Part shown: positions 44,746 through 56,600 of the stretch, in pieces
Layout of the letters: every line of letters begins with the position of its first letter
Position numbering within the stretch: position 1 is the first letter of the stretch
Assembly (NCBI GenBank): GCA_949987565.1
Contig: OX465107.1
Location: forward strand, 2,376,684 to 2,440,683
Source of the DNA: Luidia sarsii
Lineage: Eukaryota > Echinodermata > Asteroidea > Paxillosida > Luidiidae
Length of the DNA stretch: 64,000 bases
Reading direction: 5' to 3'
Translations under genes and position numbers: made by a program
The notes under the pieces: model-generated
What the model saw: the letters and a program-made list of their open reading frames with translations, nothing else
What the model was told of the DNA's origin: nothing
The model's database searches: none

Positions 44746-45962
44746 ATTTGCATTTTGGTAATTTTAGTCAGTAAGCAGTTTGCAAATTTTTTGTATATAT
44801 TTTAACCGTGACCCTAACAGTTTTTGTTATGATCCATCGTGGATGGTATTATAATTATCTTTGTTTCTGCGTCGCGACAGCGATGATATCTGGCTGGCGG
44901 GATTCCAACCTCACCTGCCCGGGCGCACAACGCGCTCAAGGACGCAGAGTACCAGCGGCATGATCGGGTACGGACGGTGTACACTGTGTCACATTGCATG
45001 ATACTTCGCATGACATAAACTGCATGAAGATTCGGCGACTTTGTTTATCACCCAGGAGTTTATAGTGGGGCGGAGGGGGGGGGGGGTCATTTGAAGAAAA
45101 GAAAATCCACCCAAGCCAGCAACAGCAATAATGCTCTTGATAATTACGGTAGCCCCTCTGATCCAAATCTTTAAAACACAGAGTGCCTAGTGGCTCAGTC
45201 CCACGACTTCCGATCCAGTATAATTGCCACGGCTTCTACTGTGCAATCTTCACATGTATAGTCCCAACAGTTTACAGCTTACAAAAAAACATGATTTCGA
45301 CGGTTTCGTACGCTCTTGGTCAGTGCAACGACAGGATTTGCCGAAAGGGAACCGCGAAATGTAAAATGATATGCATCCGGCTATCATGTAGCAGGTTGTC
45401 AGCCAAAATGAAATCATGTGTTTAGCATGAAAATAATTCCCTGGTTAATCTCCCTTAATTATAGGCCACTTTTTCTTGCCAAAAATGTTAGTTATACACC
45501 GAAATGTTGGTTCTATACACCGTACTAATCCACTAGCGATCTCACTTTTGCCCAACCCGACAAAACTGGGGGGGGGGGGGACTCGTACCCGCTTCGCTGT
45601 AAATATTTCCAGATCTTCCCTTATTGGCCACTAACTTTTGTCGAAAGAGTCCGTTCCGAACTCGGAAGCACTTCTAAGTCGGCAAACGCTTGGGCGTGCG
45701 CATCGGGCTAAGCGGTGGACAATCGAATCTGCAGTTTCATGTTCGAGCGCACCCATTAACACCGCTCTGAAGAAGTCGCTATACAGGTATACCAACCGAC
45801 CTCCTCTCTCCTCTCCCCTCGTTATAGACAGCCAGACGGGAAGTGTCTTCCGCCAGCTCGGACTTCGTCGAACAACCGGCGTCTCCCCCCACTGTGCTCA
45901 CTGAAACCCGTAAGTAAAACGACGCAGACTGCTAAGAGGACATTTTAGGGGAGTGTACTCAC

Positions 45963-46022
45963 CTGAGGATGACTCGGATCAGGGCGTGAAGAGAAGAGAA
46001 GGAGGACCAGCAGACTAACTGA
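45963..46022 (-). other. Candidate 5' UTR exon of the insulin-like gene
   Basis: On the minus strand, sequence downstream of a TATA box ends GAGTCATCCTCAG before a strong donor GTGAGTACAC. The next minus-strand acceptor with a coding exon is at 40843, immediately before the B-chain ATG. The exon start is estimated from the TATA box. The link to the insulin-like gene is inferred from strand, order and the need for a 5' UTR exon. Confidence 0.4.
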
Positions 46023-46049
46023 AGATCAACTCGTTAACCCACGCTGTGC

Positions 46050-46057
46050 TTTATAAG
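46050..46057 (-). promoter_or_regulatory. Candidate TATA box
   Basis: CTTATAAAGCACAG on the minus strand, about 30 bp upstream of the proposed start of the 5' UTR exon. It is the clearest TATA box in the window with a splice donor at suitable distance. Confidence 0.4.
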
Positions 46058-47099
46058 AAGATCGTGCTCCGTGCTTCAGCGAGGGCAGGGAACATTTAAA
46101 AAAAAACTCTTGAGAGGTGCTGCTTACGGGTCCGGACGAACGGACGGCTGGCTGGACGGACAGACGCGTTGCGCACCCCGATGATAATATTATACGGTCG
46201 CGAGGATGATCGTCCTTCGCCTCTTGGCTGTCTGAAGGTGGGTGTGAGCTGGTCGGCGGGAAAGCTGCCGCCTTTTATAGCTTGCATCCGGTCCGGCCCG
46301 AGCGGCGGCCGGCGTGCGATGGCAACTCAACTTCCCACCTGGTGGTCGGCTGCAGTCAGAGGCAGATGAGTAGGAGTAGGAGGGGGAGGCTGAGGGAGAC
46401 GGAGGGAGAGAGAGAGAGAGAGAGAGATCGGCCGGTGCGGCGGACACAAACTGTCACGATGATGGACGCGTTCGGCGTTAAATGACGCCAACTATCCCGA
46501 CAGCTAATGTATCAGCTGCCTCGCAAGACGAAAAAACAACAAGCAAAAACGAAACAAGACCCCCAAAAAGAAAAACAACTATCACGAACAAATGAAATTA
46601 AGAGAAAGCGACAAAAATCGTAAAACAATTAACAAACGTGTCAGTGACGATTTTGTAGTTGCGTGCGCGCGTAGCTTGTCCTTTCATTATTACGTTGTGG
46701 TCTTTGTGGTGGTCGCGTCCTTTCAGAGGTCATCAAATAAATTATTCAGTGGAGGAAAGATTGGACTGACGTGAAGAAGGAAGGCGGTATGGGACTGGCC
46801 GGTAATGTGACGGAAGCGGGCTTTCGTATAAAGGGACCCGCACATAGTCCGCCCGCACACCCCGATGCAGCGCTCGCGAAAGACAATGGCAGGCCAGCTG
46901 AAGCCAGCGCCCACTTTTTCCCCTTTTCTGTGGCTGCCCCCGATAATGAAAGTTTTAGGCAACCTCCTGAGTTCGTCACCGCACCTCGTGAAGGTGTCAG
47001 CATGACGCTTTGCCTGATTATTCGTCGAAATCCCCCGAGCCGAACCCTGCGCACTTTCGGGTCTTTTAGTCTATACAAGTATATTATTCTCTTCTCTAT
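46058..47099. other. Intergenic sequence upstream of the insulin-like gene
   Basis: No supported gene. CpG-rich near 46250-46450 with a short (GA)n tract at 46405. The plus-strand open frame starting at 46771 runs into the pyrimidine array at 47100 and is not supported as a gene. Confidence 0.4.
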
Positions 47100-47590
47100 C
47101 TGCCCCTCCTCGTCACCCTCCTCCTCCCTTTTCCTTCTAATCCTCCCCATCCTACCCATCCTCCCCAGCCTTCCCTGCCTCCTCGTTCCCCTTTCCTTAT
47201 TCCTCTCCCCCCCTCTCCCATTCTCCCTCTCCTTCTCCCTCTCCTCCCTTTCCTCCCCATCCTCACCATCCTCCCCATCCTCTTTAATTATTCCTCTCCT
47301 CCTCTCTCTCCTTCTCCCTCTCCTTCTCCCTCTCCCCATCCTCCCCACCCTCCCCATCCTCCCCATCCTCCCCATCCTCCCCATCCTCCCCATCCTCCCC
47401 ATCCTCCCCATCCTCCCCATCCTCCCCATCCTCCCCATCCTCCCCATCCTCCCCATCCTCCCCATCCTCCCCATCCTCTCCATCCTCTCCATCCTCCCCA
47501 TCCTCCCCATCCTCCCCATCCGATTCCCATCCTCATCCCCCTCCTCATCCTCCTCATCCTCCTCCTCATCCTCCTCATCCTCTTACATCA
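47100..47590. repeat. 9-bp (CCTCCCCAT)n array
   Basis: Pyrimidine-rich low-complexity DNA with a pure run of the 9-mer CCTCCCCAT at about 47335-47520. Because 9 is a multiple of three, the plus frame reads repeated ILP and the minus frame GRM or GWG. No gene context supports coding. Confidence 0.95.
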
Positions 47591-48051
47591 CCCCTATCAC
47601 CCCATCACCCCTAATCGATCCGCACATTATTATTTTCATTTGTTCAGATTATTCTCACGTTTATGGCATTTCGATCGTTGGTCTCGAATCCGTGATTCGT
47701 TCCTCTTCAAGGTAAAGTGTCCTGTATGTTTCAACACTTCACCTTTATGTAGGGTTCGGAGTGGCTCGACCATGTCTCCGCTAAAAAGCAATCGTTCGGT
47801 TGGGTATTCCATCCCTAGGGTGACGAGTGGGCCTACGTGCGCGGGCAAATGAATGAGATGACTGCTCGGACATTACCCCTTACATCTGCGAGCCAGTCCA
47901 AAATGGCTTGCCTGAAGTTCACGGGTGTTTGTGACTCGATAAGGTGACTACCCATCAATAAAATAGTTGTGATTTGTGACGGCATTTCAGCTGTGTAGTG
48001 GAATCTTGTCACGGGAAGGATTTGTGAGGGGACTTGCTCCGTGTATCAGTT
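47591..48051. other. Unassigned sequence before the assembly gap
   Basis: No recognised feature. The frames at its right end run into undetermined bases. Confidence 0.4.
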
Positions 48052-48251
48052 NNNNNNNNNNNNNNNNNNNNNNNNNNNNNNNNNNNNNNNNNNNNNNNNN
48101 NNNNNNNNNNNNNNNNNNNNNNNNNNNNNNNNNNNNNNNNNNNNNNNNNNNNNNNNNNNNNNNNNNNNNNNNNNNNNNNNNNNNNNNNNNNNNNNNNNNN
48201 NNNNNNNNNNNNNNNNNNNNNNNNNNNNNNNNNNNNNNNNNNNNNNNNNNN
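48052..48251. other. Assembly gap (200 N)
   Basis: Exactly 200 undetermined bases, a round number typical of a scaffold gap of unknown true length. Continuity and orientation between the insulin-like gene and CEP290 depend on scaffolding here. Confidence 0.99.
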
Positions 48252-48477
48252 TATCTAATGATTGTATGACGCCCTGCTCTTGTGAGTCACGGCACAATGT
48301 CCTCGCCCGATTATTTTGCGCTAATTTCTTGGAATGCATTTTTGGAGTGTTTTAACTAGCAATTGTGCCGATTGCGTCATGGGTGTAGTTATTGTATTTT
48401 TATGGTTCAGCAACATTCACAATCAGCGGCTTTACCGGAGGTTGCCTTCTCGATTCATGAAATTGAATAACTAACTA
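48252..48477. other. Unassigned sequence after the assembly gap
   Basis: No recognised coding or repeat signature. Confidence 0.4.
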
Positions 48478-48682
48478 ACTTAATCTCTCAGTGCAGCAGG
48501 CACATAAGGCCAGGGCATCAGTCTTCCACTGGGGTCGGTCTGAGGCTGCACGGCGCACCGCACTCCAGGAGCTCCAGCCAGCACCGTTTTTTCCTTCTTC
48601 CTTCCGGCGCCCATCCTAAGGCCACAGCGCCAGTCGTCAGATGGGTCTTTACTCAGCACATGGCCGATCCAGTTTAGGAGGG
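48478..48682 (-). mobile_element. Non-LTR retrotransposon 3' fragment
   Basis: Minus-strand sequence reads LLNWIGHVLSKDPSDDWR and later, in another frame, SDRPQWKTDALALCACC. These match the conserved (L/R)WLGHVLR and DRxxWKxxxxALC motifs at the C-terminus of RTE/L1-like LINE proteins. The two motifs are in different frames, so the fragment is decayed. Upstream RT motifs are missing. Confidence 0.55.
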
Positions 48683-48768
48683 CCTGACGTTTCGGTCCGA
48701 GTATAACCTTTCTAAAAGGCAGAGTGAGAAAGGTCCTGCTAGGATCGAAACGCCAGGCCCTTCTAGTT
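48675..48768. mobile_element. Foldback element, second copy
   Basis: GGGCCTGACGTTTCGGTCCG and its inverted partner CTAGGATCGAAACGCCAGGC around GAAAGGTCC arms. Same family as 44628-44745. Confidence 0.7.
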
Positions 48769-49489
48769 ATTTTTTGTGATTTTATTCAGTTAGTAGTTTG
48801 CAACAAGTTTGCAAATTACTCGGTTAAATTGTATAAATAAAAAAAAAATAGATCATTCATAAAACAAATCTACTTGGCTAAATAAAACAAATCTTTAAAG
48901 GATTCTTATATGTTAAGATTTAAGCTGCAATATCCAGTTACGTCGTAAATACTGAATGAATCTCGTAGAAGCATTTAGTGCTCTAACCCTGCACACTGGC
49001 CCACCCACCTCTCCTCACAAAGGCGGCCCTCTATAGTCTGTTTATAGTTAGTCGAACTTGTGTCTTGACAGTCGTTGCGAGGTACGCGCCAGGATTATTT
49101 TCGCTGTAAGTTAACTGTCAACACCTTGGAACCTCCAAAACTTGGCGAATATTCTGGTTAGTAACAGCTTTTCTGCTTCCATGGAAAGCTGAATTAGAAA
49201 TATATCGGCCAGTCGGTTTTCAAACGTTGAGCCCTGTACGTTGTACATGGTGAAACCGTACCTTAAAACTGACTGCCCAGTTTCCGGACAGCCTGAATCT
49301 TCCCACGACCTACCCCCAGTACTCGACTTGGGGTCCTCCGTCCGCTGCTCTCCCTACGAATGCCACACTCCCCACAGATAACCATACCTTTTTTCCATAG
49401 GCTTCTGTGTAATGTTCACTATTACTGCAGCATAGGGCTCAGCCAGTTCCGCATAACTCCTAAAATATTGCTTCATTTGCGATTTGGCC
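48769..49489. other. Unassigned sequence
   Basis: AT-rich to 48970, then ordinary sequence with no supported gene. Promoter or 5' UTR sequence of CEP290 could lie here, but none is recognised. Confidence 0.4.
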
Positions 49490-49716
49490 TAGTCCGAGTA
49501 ACTTGGACCCTTACTCCCTCGGAGTCGGGCGATAGTAGTATCGCCCGACTCCCTCAAAATAAAAAAAGGGCAATTGTAAGGGTCCAAGTTACTCGGACTA
49601 CATTTGGCCCAAGAAATTCTAGGCAAGGTGGCTACAGTCACCCGAATCACAGTCACCCGAAACTCAAATTCGATAACAAAAGGGTGACTTGTCGGGTCCA
49701 AGTTACTCGGACTAGC
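49490..49716. mobile_element. Nested palindromic MITE-like element with a third half-copy
   Basis: TAGTCCGAGTAACTTGGACC at 49490 pairs with GGTCCAAGTTACTCGGACTA ending at 49600. Inside, GGAGTCGGGCGATA and TATCGCCCGACTCC form a second hairpin. The GGTCCAAGTTACTCGGACTA arm occurs again at 49696-49715 after ACCCGAATCACAGTCACCCG repeats. No coding capacity. Confidence 0.75.
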
Positions 49717-50550
49717 TTTTACAGTTACAATACATACCAATCATTACCAATCACCTGTGTCTGTGAGTGTGAGGCTGTGTGCAACTGTACATGCAAATGG
49801 GGCGAAAATGTATCCATTTCCACAAAGAAATGGGCAAAAACCTGGTTCGCTTCGCAAGATTCAAACAGCAGCTCCGCAACTGGCAATCTGGTCCCCTGTA
49901 CGTCTTCGCATGCTAGAAATCTTGGGCCAAAAGAAGTATTGGGCAGTATTTCAGGACAGGAGTTATGACTTACGCATCACAAATTGAAAGTATTTGTGCC
50001 CGACAATATCAGTTATCTATTTTCTACATAACAATCGCAACCCTTCCTGAGTCCCTTCCTATCTCTTTCTTTCCTAGGCCTGAGGCTTAACCTTGAGTGG
50101 CTTAAATCATAGTCTTGTATTGGTCATGTGCATTAATAATGTTGGGTTTTTGTTGAAAGGTGGTCTGTTGTCTATTTATAGGGTTTTTTCCAGACTTTTA
50201 TGGAGTAGATAATAGATATTTGAATAAATCTTGCCTCATATGTGGCACCAAAATGCCATAGGAAAAAAATGATGCCATGACTAGTCATACTACTAGTACT
50301 AGTACTAGTAGCCTAGTGCTAGTGCAGTGGATACCACAGAAAGCTCACAATTAGTAGTCTCACGCAAGGTTTGTACATAGGTGCCATGTGATGTCTGGCT
50401 GTAGATGTTGTTTACTTTGCTCTTTTTATACACAAATTCTAGCTGGGAAAAGGAAACCCAAGCCGGGCTTGATTTAAAATACGTCCAGTCAAAAAAGTAC
50501 AAATTTGGAGGGATTTTTCAAATCAAATTGTGGTGTTGTATCGCTTTCAG
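49717..50550 (+). other. Sequence upstream of CEP290
   Basis: No coding signal. TTGTATCGCTTTCAG ending at 50550 is a good splice acceptor, so the first coding exon of CEP290 is probably preceded by a 5' UTR exon somewhere in this region or beyond it. Confidence 0.4.
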
Positions 50551-50605
50551 TGAAAAATCACGTAGCGCCGGCCATCAGCCTAGAGCTGGCCACCAGCCTA
50601 ACACC

Positions 50606-50698
50606 ATGGCCCCGTTGGACTGGGATCACATCATGGGGCTGGACGTGCAGGACTTGTCAGAGGACGAGGCAGATGGCATGCTGTCCACCCTAACAAAG
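50606..50698 (+). CDS. CEP290 coding exon 1
   Basis: Residues 1-31, [20 protein letters not shown] onward, donor GTGAGG, phase 0. The acceptor at 50549-50550 suggests 55 bases of 5' UTR in this exon. Confidence 0.93.
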
Positions 50699-53600
50699 GT
50701 GAGGAGGTGAAGAAGTGGGCAAGCCGGGCCTTAGACATCACCTCAACTAGGGCAAACCCTCACTGAGATACATTCTTAAGCCACTTTTCCACTGGACTTA
50801 TTTTGTTCAAAGCAAACGAGACGATGTTTACTCTCCCCCATTAGTGGAAACAGCCCAGTAAACTTTCCTCTTGGTTACTTTTATTTTAATGGAGCCAAAT
50901 GGTTACTTTTACTGGCCAACTTTTACTGGCATCACATCAACAATTTTGAAAAAAATAAGGGCAACAAAACAAAAACATAGACTTGACCAGGACATGAACC
51001 CGAGACCTCTGGTTTTGCATACCAGCGCTGTTACCGTCTGAGTTTTCCAGCTCTTAGATGACGGCCTCCCCAAATATTCAACTAATTGACACCCAGTCGA
51101 CACAAAAAATGGCAAAGAAAACTCGGTCTCGGTCTCAGTCTCGGGTTCAAATCCCGGTCCAGTCAAAGTTGTCTTTGCCATTTTTTTCAATTTGTTCAAT
51201 ATTTCCCATTCCTAGTCAGTTTCTCATTGATTGGTTTGTCTTTTGGGGGTTTTGGAGGTTATTTTTGTTTCGGTTCTTGTTCTCCCGCCCACCTGCCTCC
51301 CCCAGGCCAAGCCTGATGCCAAGGAGAGCCCAGAGCACCTGCTTAAGCTGTTTGAGCTGTCACGGGCCATCATGCAGATCAAGCACGAACAGACCCAGGT
51401 GGCCATGGAGGAACTGGAGAGTATGGCCCAGACACAGGGCCAAGAGGGCGTCCGCAATGGTGAGCTGTCTCCCACCCCAACTCCTCCTCCTCCTCCTCCT
51501 CTTCCTCCTCCTCCTCCTCCTCCTCCTTCTCCTCCTCCTCCTCCCCCCTCCTCCTCCTCCTCCTCCTCCTCCTCCTCATCCCCCTCCCCCTCCTCCACCT
51601 CCACCTCCACCTCCACCTCCACCTCCACCTCCACCTCCACCTCCTCAGCCTCCACCTCCACCTCCTCAGCCTCCACCTCCACTTCCACCTCCTCAGCCTC
51701 CTCTTCCACCTCCTCATCCACCTCCACCTCCTCCACCTCTACCTCCTCCACCTCCGTCACCTCCACCTCTTCAGCCTCCTCCATCTCCTCCTCCACCTCC
51801 ACCTCCTCCTGCAGCTCTACCCCCTCCTTCTCCTTTCACCTCCTGTACCTCCTCCACCTCCACCTCCTCCACCTTCCTCCTCCTGCTAATGATGACAAAG
51901 CATCACGGAGATGCTGGAGTGGATTGTGTTCTCTGAGCTGACCATGTTGTCTGCGTTACTCCTTTCATCCCATCCGCAGAGCAAGCCCTGTTGGATCAGA
52001 TCAGAGATCTGGAGGAAGAGAACAAGAGACTGCAGGTGCGTGAGGCTCCTTCCTTGCCCAAAACTGCTCCAGACTGCCCCAAACTGCCCCAAACTGTTCC
52101 ACGCTGCTCCTACTGGCCCCACACTGCCCAATACTGCCCCAAAACTGCCCCAAAACTGCCCAAACTGCCCCACATGGCCCTAAACTGTCCCACACTGCTC
52201 CTACTGGCCCCACGCTGCCCAATACTGCCCCAAATGGCCCTAAACTGCCCCAAATGGCCCTAAACTGCCCCAGCCTGCCCCAAACTGCCCCGAACTGTTC
52301 CACACTGCTCCTACTGGCCCCACACTGCCCAATAATGCCCCAAATGGCCCTAAACTGCCCCAGCCTGCCCCAAACTGCCCCGAACTGTTCCACACTGCCC
52401 AATACTGCCCCAAAACTGCCCCACATGTCCCTAAACTGTCCCACACTGCTCCTACTGGCCCCACACTGCCCAATACTGCCCCAAATGGCCCTAAACTGCC
52501 CAAGACTGCCCCAGATGATAAGTAAGTAATTTTGGATGTCCAGAAAATGGCCACATTGCAAATGGTGTAGCCTCCCTTGAAAAATTATCAGTCTTCAAGT
52601 TACAACAATTGTACAAGAGGTTCTTTTGAAATGTCCAACCCTTCCATTAATTGTTGTTGTTTTGTTGTTGCTGCTTAGCGCATGGGAGGCTCTTCGGGAT
52701 CCAGGGACATTCGATCCCTCCAGAATGAGATCCATGAGCTCAGTCGGCAGTCGGATCTCATGCAGAGGGAACTCAAGGAGAAGGAGCGGGGCTTGACCAA
52801 AGAGAGGAGGGACGGAGAGAGGGTGAGTGGCCACTTCTTCACGGTCCCCTTGCCGCGCTCCTGAAGACAACGGGCATTCATAGATTTAGTGCGAGGTACC
52901 CCGTCGCTTGATCTATACAGATTCAAATCCACTGTACAGGCTCGACCAGCTCGATGGTCTAGTGGGGAAGGACGACTGCATGAGGAAACGGGAGTCGTGG
53001 GTTTGAATCCTGCCTGAGCTGCCCCCGTTTTTTCTTTTCTAATTTTCAAGAAGGCAGGCAGGCTAAGCACTAAGCACAGGTTGCTGATTGCACGTCGAGT
53101 ACGGCAAATCCTCATCTCATGGTAATTCACTGCGGGCAGCTGATGTACCGGTAGGTAGACAAAGGGTTGGTGTGTGATGACCCTGTCTACCAATTGTATC
53201 CAGTCACCTGGTGTGGGTAGACAAAGGGTTGGCGTGTGATGGCCCTGTCTACCAATTGTATCCAGTCACCTGGTGTGGGTAGACAAAGGGTTAGTGTGTA
53301 CCGACCCTGTCTACCAATTGCACTCTGTCACCCGACTCTCTGTTTGAAGGGTTCAAATTCTCTTTTATTTCATCCATGAACAGTGATTCCCCTGCTGGAG
53401 TGCCTTTGGTCTCCAATGTGATGCCGTACCTCTTTGTTCGTGATGAGTCTCTTGTTTTTGATTTTCACAGTTTGCCGCGAGAGCTGAGGAGGCTGAGCGT
53501 GAAATCCGGGAACTGAAGCGAGACGTAAGTTGAGTAGAACATCTCCTGTAGAGAGAGTTCCCAGGCTAGGATCAACGTATCCGGCAATCTAGATTTTAAA

Positions 53601-56600
53601 TGTATAGATATATTTGTACAACCAACGTTGCAGTTCTAAAATTCACCAGTTTTTATATTCGTGACTAACAACAGAAAGGCCTATCTGCCCACCATCATTT
53701 AGATCCTAGCTGGGCCCTTTGCAATGGCAGGTTGTTGTTTTTAGATATACTAAAATCAAGTCTGTAAGCAGGTTGCATCATTTATTTAGTACCCGATGCC
53801 AACCCAAACATGTTCAGCAGTGGCCTCAGAAGCATTTCCTACTTTGTTTATATGATCCCCTGACTTTCCCTCCCCTCCCTCCCTGCCTGTCTGCCTCCCT
53901 CCCTGCCTGCCTGTCTGCCTCCCTCCCTGCCTGCTTGCTTCCCTGCCTGCCTCCCTGCCTGCCTCCCTGCCTGCTTGCTTCCCTGCCTGCCTCCCTGCCT
54001 GCCTCCCTGCCTGCCTCCCTGCCTGCCTGCCTGTCTGCCTCCCTCCCTGCCTGCCTGCCTGTCTGCCTGCCTGCCTGCCTGTCTGCCTCCCTCCCTCCCT
54101 GCCTGCCTGTCTGCCTCCCTCCCTGCCTGCTTGCTTCCCTGCCTGCCTCCCTGCCTGCCTCCCTGCCTGCCTCCCTGCCTGCCTCCCTGCCTGCCTGCCT
54201 CCCTGCCTGCCTGCCTGTCTGCCTCCCTCCCTGCCTGCCTGCCTGCCTGTCTGCCTGCTTCCCTGCCTGCCTCCCTGCCTGCCTCCCTGCCTGCCTGCCT
54301 CCCTGCCTGCCTGCCTCCCTGCCTGCCTCCCTGCCTGCCTCCTTGCCTCCCTGCCTGCCTCCCTCCCTGCCTGCCTGCCTGCCTGCCTGCCTCCCTGCCT
54401 GCCTGCCTCCCTGCCTGCCTGCCTGTCTGCCTCCCTCCCTGCCTTTCTGCCTCCCTGCCTGCCTGCTTCCCTGCCTGCCTCCCTGCCTGCCTCCCTGCCT
54501 GCCTGCCTCCCTGCCTGCCTGCCTCCCTGCCTGCCTCCCTGCCTGCCTCCTTGCCTCCCTGCCTGCCTCCCTCCCTGCCTGCCTGCCTGCCTGCCTGCCT
54601 CCCTGCCTGTCTGCCTCCCTGCCTGCCTGCCTGCTTGCCTATCTGCCTCCCTGCCTGCCTGCGTCCCTCCCTCCCTCCCTCCCTCCCTCCCTCCCTCCCT
54701 CCCTCCCTCCCTCCCTCCCTCCCTCCCTCCCTCCCTCCCTCCCTCCCTCCCTCCCTCCCTCCCTCCCTCCCTCCCTCCCTCCCTCCCTCCCTCCCTCCCT
54801 CCCTCCCTCCCTCCCTCCCTCCCTCCCTCCCTCCCTCCCTCCCTCCCTTCCCCATCTCCCCACAGAACGACATGCTGCGCACAGATCTACGGGACTACCA
54901 GCGCCAGATGGAGTCGCAGCGGGAGAGCATGCTGCAGAAGCGCGGCGACGACGTGGAGTTCAATGACAAGCTGCGTATGAAGAACCGGGAGCTCAACGAG
55001 CAGTTGGAGGAGATTCAGGTTAGTGGGGACATCAGGCCGTCACTCACCGGTTCAATTTCTTCTCTTGGAGTCATAAAACTTGCATATCCGGGATTCGAAC
55101 CCGTGCTCTCTAGCTACTGGGACTACGCTAGTCCCTTGTTGTTGCACAGAGTTGTCCGGCTCCATTTCTTCATAACCGTGGCACCCCCTCGGGCCTCAAA
55201 CCATTCTGCAGTTGAGAAGGGTCTGGGGATGAGGATCCGTTCACTTTGGGGTGGTTGTATTTTTACTGCTTCGCCTTACTGCGCAGACCTTCCAGTCTCA
55301 TCACAGGAGAGATCTAGGGCCAAGTCGAGGGCAGAAAGTCATGGTTGAGATGATCACCTTGCAAACCAAAACCTCACTTGTGTTTCATGCTAAGTAAAGA
55401 ATGGCGGAATACAAGTCAGAAGCCGCTGACATTGAGGTTGTCGAATTCAACAAGCGACCCCCATTTCCTCTATTAAAATCCTCTATTAAGTTCATAAGTT
55501 CTGTGCTAGCTCTTTTAAGCGCTGAATCCTTTGCCTATGCAATCCACGGAATGAATTCTGCACTTACAGCGTCCCCTAATCGCGGAATTCTGCTTCGAGC
55601 AGAGTCATGAAAATGGCCCTAGTGGATATCACACCGACGTATGGTTTGTAATCCTGTCTACACGAGGAAGACTTTTCACGCTCAGCAGACAGTCAAAGTA
55701 GCTCTATGAAATTGGCCCCAGGTCTTTCAATACATAACCATTTTCAAAACAATCGCTTCAAAACAATCGGGAGCAATATATACCTGTGAAATGAATCGGT
55801 AAGAGGACGCCGTGTCCGTATTTGAGAAGAGTCTGGTGGTAGTGGATTGCCGTTCACTTTGTTTTTTTCTTTCGCCTCGCCGTTCTTTTCGCGGGGGCTA
55901 GAATCTGACGGAGGCCAACGAGAAGTTGCAGGAGCAGTGCGCCGACCTGACCACCAAGCTGGAGAGTGCGGCCAGGGACATGGACGGCATGGCCGCGGCG
56001 CACGCCAAGCTCAAGCTTGTCCTGCAGCAGTCCGACACGGTCACCCAGAACCTGGACAAGGAGAATGAGGTTCTCCGCGAGCAGGTGACAAGATTACGAT
56101 TGAAAAAAAAAAAAAAAACACAATAAAACCCCACACACTTCGTCGCTGAAGGGTTTCTTCTTGTCTGTCGACTTAGGCTTTTTTTTTTACCTCTTTAGTT
56201 CTTGCAGCACGTCTTATCAGAATCAGATGTTTTGTGCCGAATGCCATACTGAGTAATTGTAACGCGGAACCAGACTAGAAATAAATGAGGGCGCTATTTT
56301 GGTTCCTAAATTCAAAACTGAATCTGTTTCAACGAAACACTGTTCATGCCCGTCCGTGATGCAAAGTTGGTGTTCAAAGTTGGTGTTGGTGTTTTCAAGG
56401 CTAAGGCGGTTTTTTTTGCCTTCTCCAGATCCAAGATCTCACCGAGCAGCTAAGAGGCAAGTCAAGTGCGGACGACGAGATCATGGAAGCCCTGAACAAG
56501 AAGGTGGAGGAGTGGAAGGTAGGTCTACCACCGACGTGCTCTCGAGATTGCGGGTTTTTCTTTCCTACAGAATAGGTTCACCATGATCCTATCTGGCTGG

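Larger units (their letters stand above)
41326..45962 (-). other. Proposed 5' intron of the insulin-like gene, with mixed repeats
   Basis: No supported coding exon on either strand. 41430-41600 is strongly GC/CpG-rich. 42105-42500 holds imperfect repeats built on GTGGTATGTTGTGGTATA, with (AC)n near 42195. 43023-43300 is GAGA/CAGA microsatellite. 43600-43800 holds two perfect CRE palindromes. A SINE (44310-44470) and a foldback element (44628-44745) follow. Confidence 0.4.

Noticed and set aside
46746..47715. ORFs with repeated ILP or GRM/GWG
   Set aside because: Direct translation of a 9-bp repeat.
48052..48251. ORFs spanning undetermined bases
   Set aside because: The sequence is a 200-N gap and cannot support any reading frame.
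51058..51941. P/S/T- and E/V-rich ORFs overlapping CEP290 exon 2
   Set aside because: Only the exon 2 part is coding. The rest is intron 2 array.
53719..55348. ORFs of over 400 codons rich in P, S, L, A and C
   Set aside because: Intron 5 array read through into exon 6. Only 54866-55018 is coding.
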